NCBI GenBank assembly: GCA_031262265.1
Contig: JAISIB010000127.1
Coordinates: 1 to 19,618 of the forward strand
Reading direction: 5' to 3'
DNA: 19,618 nt
Origin: Prevotellaceae bacterium
Lineage (GTDB): Bacteria; Bacteroidota; Bacteroidia; Bacteroidales; Bacteroidaceae
How positions within the stretch are numbered: the first letter of the stretch is position 1; the number at the start of each line of letters is the position of its first letter. This document shows positions 15,156 to 19,618 of this stretch, in pieces. The translations under genes and the position numbers were made by a program. The notes beneath the pieces are model-generated. The model was not told the origin of the DNA. It made no database searches and was given only the letters and a program-made list of their open reading frames with translations.

Positions 15156-15980
15156 ATGGCAGTACGTAAATTTAACCCCACAACACCGGGGCAAAGACAT
15201 AAGATTATTGGTACCTATGAAGAGATTACTGCGCGGGTACCAGAAAAATCTCTTGTATATGGCAAGAAATCGTCGGGTGGTCGAAATAATCAAGGCCGAA
15301 TGACGATGCGATATATAGGCGGTGGTCATCGTAAGATGATACGTATCGTTGATTTCAAGAGAAATAAGGATGGTGTGCCTGCAGTAGTAAAAACTATAGA
15401 GTATGATCCGAATCGTTCGGCTCGTATCGCATTATTGTTCTATGCAGATGGTGAGAAACGTTATATAATAGCTCCTAATGGGTTGCAAGTGGGAGCGACA
15501 ATCATGTCTGGAGCGGATGCTGCACCGGAAGTAGGTAATGCACTTCCGTTGCAAAATATTCCGGTAGGAACAGTGATTCATAATATAGAATTACGTCCGG
15601 GACAAGGAGCTGCTCTTGTTCGCTCAGCGGGTAATTTTGCACAGTTGACTTCTCGTGAAGGAAAGTATTGTGTTATTAAATTGCCTTCGGGTGAGGTTCG
15701 TCAGATATTAAGTGCTTGTAAGGCAACGATCGGTAGCGTAGGTAATTCGGATCATGCGCTTGAAAGTTCGGGTAAAGCCGGACGTACGCGTTGGTTTGGT
15801 CGTCGTCCTCGTAACCGTGGTGTCGTTATGAACCCGCATGATCACCCAATGGGTGGTGGTGAAGGCCGTGCTTCGGGTGGGCATCCTCGTTCACGTACAG
15901 GTTTATATGCTAAAGGCTTGAAGACGCGGGCTCCGAAGAAGCCGTCATCGAAGTATATTATAGAAAGAAGGAAGAAGTAA
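15156..15980 (+). CDS. rplB: 50S ribosomal protein L2 (uL2)
   Basis: The 274-residue product matches L2 throughout: the N-terminal FNPTTPGQRHK, GRNNQGRMTMRYIGGGHRK, the SH3-like core, and a basic C-terminal tail. In the region near the peptidyl transferase centre it reads NPHDHPMGGGEGR, with His230 (the residue known as His229 in E. coli) kept and the next position Met where E. coli has His. I recall this Met as common in Bacteroidetes. L2 is needed for subunit joining and 23S folding. It follows rplW by six bases and sits 23 bases before rpsS. Confidence 0.98.
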   Translation: MAVRKFNPTTPGQRHKIIGTYEEITARVPEKSLVYGKKSSGGRNNQGRMTMRYIGGGHRKMIRIVDFKRNKDGVPAVVKTIEYDPNRSARIALLFYADGEKRYIIAPNGLQVGATIMSGADAAPEVGNALPLQNIPVGTVIHNIELRPGQGAALVRSAGNFAQLTSREGKYCVIKLPSGEVRQILSACKATIGSVGNSDHALESSGKAGRTRWFGRRPRNRGVVMNPHDHPMGGGEGRASGGHPRSRTGLYAKGLKTRAPKKPSSKYIIERRKK

Positions 15981-16003
15981 TCTGATTTAATTGAATAAAC
16001 AAT

Positions 16004-16273
16004 ATGAGTCGTTCATTAAAAAAAGGTCCATATATTAATGTAAAACTGGAAAACAAAATACTTGCGATGAATGAATCCGGCAAGAAAACAGTTGTTAAGA
16101 CATGGGCAAGAGCTTCAATGATTTCGCCTGACTTCGTGGGGCATACGGTTGCAGTTCATAACGGAAACAAGTTCATTCCTGTTTATGTTACCGAAAATAT
16201 GGTTGGTCACAAGTTAGGTGAGTTTTCTCCGACGCGTACCTTCAGAGGACATGCTGGTAACAAGAAAAAGTAA
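16004..16273 (+). CDS. rpsS: 30S ribosomal protein S19 (uS19)
   Basis: The 89-residue product starts MSRSLKKGPYINVKL and contains VKTWARASMISPDFVGHTVAVHNGNKF and the C-terminal PTRTFRGHAGNKKK, all typical of S19. The protein lies in the 30S head next to S13 and contacts the A-site finger region. The length is normal. The start is preceded by an A/T-rich spacer (TTGAATAAACAAT) with no Shine-Dalgarno. The usual S10 order L2-S19-L22 is kept. Confidence 0.97.
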   Translation: MSRSLKKGPYINVKLENKILAMNESGKKTVVKTWARASMISPDFVGHTVAVHNGNKFIPVYVTENMVGHKLGEFSPTRTFRGHAGNKKK

Positions 16274-16307
16274 GGAAAATGTCTGAGAAAATAAAAAAGA
16301 ACAAATA

Positions 16308-16718
16308 ATGGGAGCAAGAAAAAAAATATCGGCTGATAAGAGAAAAGAAGCTCTGAAAACCATGTATTTTGCAAAATTGCAAAACGTGCCGACTTCGCCC
16401 CGCAAGATGCGTCTCGTGGTGGATATGATACGCGGAATGGAAGTGAATCGAGCACTTGGTGTTTTAAAATTCTCTTCAAAAGAGGCTGCTGCGAGAGTGG
16501 AAAAACTCTTGCGTTCTGCTGTTTCAAATTGGGAACAGAAAAATGAACGGAAAGCAGAGGGCGGAGAACTATTTGTCACAGAAGTCTATGTGGACGCGGG
16601 TTCTACGTTGAAACGTATGAGACCTGCACCGCAAGGTAGAGGCCATCGTATCCGTAAGCGTTCGAATCACGTAACGCTGTTCGTTGATTCTAAAACTAAT
16701 AATCAAGAACAAGAGTAA
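16308..16718 (+). CDS. rplV: 50S ribosomal protein L22 (uL22)
   Basis: The 136-residue product has the L22 core with TSPRKMRLVVDMIRGMEVNRAL (about 29-50), a helix EAAARVEKLLRSAVSNWE, and the tunnel-lining hairpin around residues 97-116 (GSTLKRMRPAPQGRGHRIRK). The hairpin is complete; insertions or deletions there cause macrolide resistance in other bacteria and none is seen. A short acidic and polar tail (SKTNNQEQE) extends beyond the E. coli end. It is followed by rpsC after a single base. Confidence 0.97.
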   Translation: MGARKKISADKRKEALKTMYFAKLQNVPTSPRKMRLVVDMIRGMEVNRALGVLKFSSKEAAARVEKLLRSAVSNWEQKNERKAEGGELFVTEVYVDAGSTLKRMRPAPQGRGHRIRKRSNHVTLFVDSKTNNQEQE

Positions 16719-16719
16719 C

Positions 16720-17439
16720 ATGGGACAGAAAGTAAATCCGATAAGTAATCGTTTAGGAATTATCAGAGGTTGGGATTCCAATTGGTATGGTGGAAAAGAG
16801 TATGGAGAATCTCTGCTGGAAGATAGTAAGATTCGTAAATATTTGAATGCACGTTTGGCTAAGGCCAGCCTGTCGAGGATTGTGATAGAACGTACCTTAA
16901 AACTGGTAACTATTACAGTATGCACGGCTCGTCCGGGTATTATTATAGGTAAAGGCGGCCAGGAAGTGGACAAATTGAAAGAGGAATTAAAGAAGATTAC
17001 TGATAAAGATATACAAATAAATATCTTTGAAGTAAAGCGTCCTGAGTTAGATGCTGTGATAGTTGCTAATAATATTGCTCGTCAGTTAGAAGGCAAGATA
17101 GCATATCGCCGCGCTATAAAGATGGCTATTGCCAATACCATACGAATGGGTGCAGAAGGTATTAAGATTCAAATATCAGGTCGATTAAATGGTGCCGAGA
17201 TGGCTCGTTCGGAAATGTACAAGGAGGGTAGAACTCCCTTGCATACATTCCGCGCTGATATAGATTACTGTCATGCCGAAGCATTGACAAAAGTAGGATT
17301 GCTTGGAATTAAAGTTTGGATCTGTAGGGGAGAAGTTTATGAGAAGAAAGAATTGGCTCCAAACTTTACACAAGGGAAAGAACTTGGTCGTGGCGGTAAT
17401 GGTGGTAGAAACTTTAAGAGAAAGAAAAGTAGTCGCTAA
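16720..17439 (+). CDS. rpsC: 30S ribosomal protein S3 (uS3)
   Basis: The ATG at 16720 gives 239 residues with the family start MGQKVNPISNRLG. An upstream in-frame ATG at 16684 lies inside rplV and would add 12 unrelated residues, so it is rejected. The KH domain motif GIIIGKGG is at 73-80, and the C-terminal domain has QISGRLNGAEMARSE and GEVYEKKE, then a basic tail rich in Gly, Lys and Arg. S3 helps form the mRNA entry channel and its helicase-like contacts in the 30S head. Spacing to rplV is one base and to rplP 20 bases. Confidence 0.97.
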   Translation: MGQKVNPISNRLGIIRGWDSNWYGGKEYGESLLEDSKIRKYLNARLAKASLSRIVIERTLKLVTITVCTARPGIIIGKGGQEVDKLKEELKKITDKDIQINIFEVKRPELDAVIVANNIARQLEGKIAYRRAIKMAIANTIRMGAEGIKIQISGRLNGAEMARSEMYKEGRTPLHTFRADIDYCHAEALTKVGLLGIKVWICRGEVYEKKELAPNFTQGKELGRGGNGGRNFKRKKSSR

Positions 17440-17459
17440 ACATTTGAATTTTTAGGATC

Positions 17460-17894
17460 ATGTTACAACCGAAAAAGACAAAATTCAGAAGACAACAAAA
17501 GGGGCGCATGAAAGGTAACGCTCAGCGTGGCAATCAGCTCGCTTTTGGTTCTTTTGGTATTAAGTCCCTGCAAAGCAAGTGGATTACAGGTCGTCAAATA
17601 GAGGCGGCTCGTATTGCCGTGACAAGATATATGCAGCGTCAAGGACAAATATGGATTCGGATATTTCCGGATAAGCCCATTACGAAAAAACCTGCTGAGG
17701 TACGTATGGGTAAAGGTAAAGGTTCGCCTGAAGGATTTGTTGCACCAATTACTCCCGGTAGGATTATTATTGAAGTAGAAGGAGTCTCGTATGAGATCGC
17801 GAAAGAAGCTCTGCGTTTGGCTGCTCAAAAACTGCCTGTAACGACGAAATTCATCGTGAGGCGTGACTACGATATGCAAAATCAAAATGTATAA
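17460..17894 (+). CDS. rplP: 50S ribosomal protein L16 (uL16)
   Basis: The 144-residue product starts MLQPKKTKFRRQQKGRMKG and carries LQSKWITGRQIEAARIAVTRYMQRQG and the conserved loop VRMGKGKGSPEGFVAP. L16 sits between the A site and the central protuberance and assembles late. Arg82 in the RMGKGKG motif is the position hydroxylated by YcfD-type oxygenases in some bacteria; nothing here shows whether that occurs. Length is normal for the family. rpmC follows after six bases. Confidence 0.97.
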   Translation: MLQPKKTKFRRQQKGRMKGNAQRGNQLAFGSFGIKSLQSKWITGRQIEAARIAVTRYMQRQGQIWIRIFPDKPITKKPAEVRMGKGKGSPEGFVAPITPGRIIIEVEGVSYEIAKEALRLAAQKLPVTTKFIVRRDYDMQNQNV

Positions 17895-17900
17895 CGTGTT

Positions 17901-18098
17901 ATGAAAAGGACAGAAATAAAAGAAATGACAACTGCCGACTTGGCGGAACGTATAGGGACGGAAGTGGCTAACTATCGTCAGATGCTGTTAAATCATGCTA
18001 TTTCTCCTGTAAGCAATCCTGCTAAAATTAAAGACTTGCGTCGTACTATAGCGCGGATGAAAACAGAACAGCGTGAACGAGAACTAAATACGAAATAA
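17901..18098 (+). CDS. rpmC: 50S ribosomal protein L29 (uL29)
   Basis: This 65-residue, largely helical product starts MKRTEIKEMTTADLAER and ends with the L29 hallmark KIKDLRRTIARMKTEQRER. L29 sits at the tunnel exit beside L23 and contributes to the docking platform for nascent-chain factors. It lies in its standard place between L16 and S17. The spacer ahead of it (CGTGTT) has no Shine-Dalgarno. Confidence 0.96.
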   Translation: MKRTEIKEMTTADLAERIGTEVANYRQMLLNHAISPVSNPAKIKDLRRTIARMKTEQRERELNTK

Positions 18099-18109
18099 TT
18101 GAAGGTTTG

Positions 18110-18367
18110 ATGGAAACAAGAAATTTACGGAAAGAAAGAACCGGCGTTGTTCTCAGCAACAAGATGGATAAGACAATTACTGTTGCCACAAAGTTTAAGG
18201 AGAAACACCCGATGTATGGTAAGTTCGTTAGTAAGACGAAGAAGTATCATGCTCATGATGAGAAGAATGAATGTAATATCGGTGATACTGTACGTATCAT
18301 GGAAACTCGTCCGTTGAGTAAAACGAAGAGATGGAGATTGACAGAAATAATTGAAAGAGCCAAGTAA
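18110..18367 (+). CDS. rpsQ: 30S ribosomal protein S17 (uS17)
   Basis: The ATG at 18110 gives 85 residues (METRNLRKERTG). A TTG one codon upstream is in frame but is an unlikely start. The OB-fold sequence VVLSNKMDKTITVATKFKEKHPMYGKF, the segment AHDEKNECNIGDTVRIMETRPLSKTKRW and the tail are standard S17. The protein binds helices 7 and 11 of 16S rRNA early in assembly. It sits between L29 (11 bases upstream) and L14 (2 bases downstream). Confidence 0.97.
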   Translation: METRNLRKERTGVVLSNKMDKTITVATKFKEKHPMYGKFVSKTKKYHAHDEKNECNIGDTVRIMETRPLSKTKRWRLTEIIERAK

Positions 18368-18369
18368 TT

Positions 18370-18735
18370 ATGATACAAGTAGAAACCAGACTTACCGTTT
18401 GTGATAATAGCGGTGCTAAAGAGGCATTGTGTATCCGTGTATTGGGAGGTACAGGTCGTCGTTACGCTTCTGTGGGGGATGTAATAGTTGTGGCAGTAAA
18501 GAGCGTAATCTCTTCAAGTGATGTGAAGAAAGGTGCCGTATCAAAAGCTTTGATTGTGCGCACAAAGAAAGAAATTCGTAGGGCTGACGGTTCGTATATC
18601 CGTTTTGATGACAATGCTTGTGTATTATTGAATAACGCAGGCGAAATCAGAGGAAGCCGTATCTTTGGTCCGGTGGCTAGAGAACTGCGTGCGACCAATA
18701 TGAAAGTCGTATCTTTGGCTCCCGAAGTACTTTAA
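18370..18735 (+). CDS. rplN: 50S ribosomal protein L14 (uL14)
   Basis: The 121-residue product matches L14: MIQVETRLTVCDNSGAKEAL, LGGTGRRYASVGDVIVVAVK, the conserved RADGSYIRFDDNACVLLNN, and GSRIFGPVARELR. L14 contacts L19 and forms part of the intersubunit bridge with 16S helix 14; it is also the docking site of the silencing factor RsfS. Length is one short of E. coli (123). This gene begins the part of the operon that corresponds to the spc operon in E. coli, but no new promoter is seen before it. Confidence 0.98.
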   Translation: MIQVETRLTVCDNSGAKEALCIRVLGGTGRRYASVGDVIVVAVKSVISSSDVKKGAVSKALIVRTKKEIRRADGSYIRFDDNACVLLNNAGEIRGSRIFGPVARELRATNMKVVSLAPEVL

Positions 18736-18756
18736 TAATGTAAAAGAGTCGGACAA

Positions 18757-19080
18757 ATGAGTAAGTTACATATTAGAAAAGGAGATACGGTATTTGTAAA
18801 TGCCGGTGAAGACAAAGGTAAGACAGGTCGCGTACTGAAAGTCTTGGTTGATAAGCAACGTGCCATTGTCGAAGGAATCAATATGGTGTCGAAGAGTACG
18901 AAACCAAGTGCACAGCATCCTCAAGGAGGTATTATTAAGCAAGAAGCCTCAATACATATTTCCAATCTTAATCCCCTTGACCCGAAAACAGGTAAAGCCA
19001 CTCGTATAGGAAGAAGGAGAAATGAGGAGGGACGTTTAGTGCGGTATGCAAAAAAATCAGGAGAGGAGATTAAACAATGA
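18757..19080 (+). CDS. rplX: 50S ribosomal protein L24 (uL24)
   Basis: The 107-residue product has an N-terminal KOW domain (KLHIRKGDTVFVNAGEDKGKT), then EGINMVSKSTKPS and QGGIIKQEASIHISNLNPLDP, and a basic C-terminal extension (KATRIGRRRNEEGRLVRYAKKSG). L24 is one of the two initiator proteins of 50S assembly and lies by the tunnel exit. The stop overlaps the rplE start (ATGA), indicating coupling, and the last codons include an AGGAGA sequence that could serve as the rplE ribosome binding site. Confidence 0.97.
   Translation: MSKLHIRKGDTVFVNAGEDKGKTGRVLKVLVDKQRAIVEGINMVSKSTKPSAQHPQGGIIKQEASIHISNLNPLDPKTGKATRIGRRRNEEGRLVRYAKKSGEEIKQ
19064..19069 (+). promoter_or_regulatory. Strong Shine-Dalgarno-like site ahead of rplE
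   Basis: AGGAGA at 19064-19069, within a purine run starting at 19059, is seven bases before the rplE ATG (19077). It lies in the last codons of rplX, where GAG GAG encodes Glu-Glu. It is the second of only two well-placed Shine-Dalgarno-like sites noted among the ribosomal genes here. Confidence 0.45.
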
Positions 19081-19618
19081 GTAATACGGCAGGATTAAAG
19101 AAAGAGTACTTAGATAGGATTGTTCCTGCGTTGAAATCGCAGTTTGAATATTCCTCTGTGATGCAAGTGCCCGTTCTCAAGAAGATTGTAATTAACCAGG
19201 GGTTGGGTATGGCGACACAAGATAAAAAAATTATCGATGTCGCTATTAATGAAATTACAGCGATTACCGGACAAAAAGCTGTAGCTACAATTTCTAAGAA
19301 AGATATCTCAAATTTTAAATTGAGAAAGAAAATGCCTATTGGCGTGATGGTTACCTTGCGTAGAGAACGCATGTACGAGTTCCTCGAGAAATTGGTACGT
19401 GTGGCATTGCCGCGTATTCGGGATTTTAAAGGAATTGAAAGCAAGTTTGATGGAAGAGGAAACTATACGCTTGGTATTCAGGAACAGATTATATTTCCGG
19501 AAATCAATTTGGATGGCATTACCAAGATATTAGGTATGAGCATTACTTTTGTAACATCTGCTCAGACGGATGAAGAAGGCTATGCTTTGTTGAAGGAGTT
19601 CGGATTACCTTTTAAAAA
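19077..19618 (+). CDS. rplE: 50S ribosomal protein L5 (uL5), 3' end outside window
   Basis: The ATG at 19077 overlaps the rplX stop by ATGA. The frame stays open for 180 codons to the end of the window. It reads LKKEYLDRIVPALKSQFEYSSVMQVP, then KKIVINQGLG and DKKIIDVAINEITAITGQKAV, then RIRDFKGIESKFDGRGNYTLGIQEQIIFPEI, all L5 hallmarks. The last visible residues (EFGLPFK) correspond to the usual C-terminus, so only a few codons are missing. L5 binds 5S rRNA and helix 84 in the central protuberance and contacts P-site tRNA. Confidence 0.96.
   Translation, partial: MSNTAGLKKEYLDRIVPALKSQFEYSSVMQVPVLKKIVINQGLGMATQDKKIIDVAINEITAITGQKAVATISKKDISNFKLRKKMPIGVMVTLRRERMYEFLEKLVRVALPRIRDFKGIESKFDGRGNYTLGIQEQIIFPEINLDGITKILGMSITFVTSAQTDEEGYALLKEFGLPFK

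Noticed and set aside
15840..15855. L2 Met in DHPMGGG as a damaged peptidyl transferase residue
   Set aside because: The functionally studied His229 of E. coli is the preceding His, which is kept here. The Met position is, as I recall, a common Bacteroidetes variant.
16684..16719. Upstream ATG for rpsC at 16684
   Set aside because: It lies within rplV. The family start MGQKVNP begins at 16720, directly after the rplV stop.

Overview
The window is ordinary core chromosome of a member of the Bacteroidetes, most likely the order Bacteroidales. Evidence for this is the promoter form TTTG-N18-TAACTTTG ahead of rpsL, the near absence of Shine-Dalgarno sequences ahead of most genes, the order rpsL-rpsG-fusA-rpsJ with no tuf between fusA and rpsJ, and lineage-type proteins (a Bacteroidetes-style acyltransferase, a DUF5009-like membrane protein, and a PASTA protein next to rluD and ddl). 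I could not identify the genus.

Layout. Positions 1-603 hold the C-terminal 200 residues of MutL (+). It converges on clpB (-, 699-3287), and a 19-bp perfect inverted repeat between them can serve as a terminator for both. A 266-bp divergent intergenic region (3288-3553) holds candidate promoters for clpB and for the next gene, plus short symmetric elements. A + strand series follows: a membrane-anchored PASTA protein, rluD, ddl, a glycerophospholipid-type acyltransferase, a DUF5009/COG4299-like multi-pass membrane protein, and rsgA. Several of these genes overlap or abut, so one or two operons are likely. Two short arrays of the same 21-bp-period repeat lie just before the acyltransferase and just after rsgA, so they bracket that three-gene block.

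From 9929 to the end is the ribosomal superoperon: a strong promoter, then rpsL, rpsG, fusA, rpsJ, rplC, rplD, rplW, rplB, rpsS, rplV, rpsC, rplP, rpmC, rpsQ, rplN, rplX and rplE. The last gene is cut by the window end and lacks only its final codons. This is the str operon (minus tuf) joined to S10 and the start of spc, in canonical order. RsgA (30S maturation GTPase) and RluD (23S pseudouridine synthase) act on the same ribosomes. The PASTA protein and Ddl both relate to peptidoglycan.

I see no tRNA, rRNA, CRISPR array, insertion sequence, phage gene or evidently new multigene system. The points most worth a second look are a MutL C-terminus without the usual endonuclease residues, the 21-bp repeat arrays flanking acyltransferase-DUF5009-rsgA, a Ddl lacking one usual substrate-binding glutamate, an unusual His-Asp spacing in the acyltransferase, and strong Shine-Dalgarno-like sequences ahead of only rplW and rplE. 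No searches were run. Family calls rest on motifs and recalled family features.
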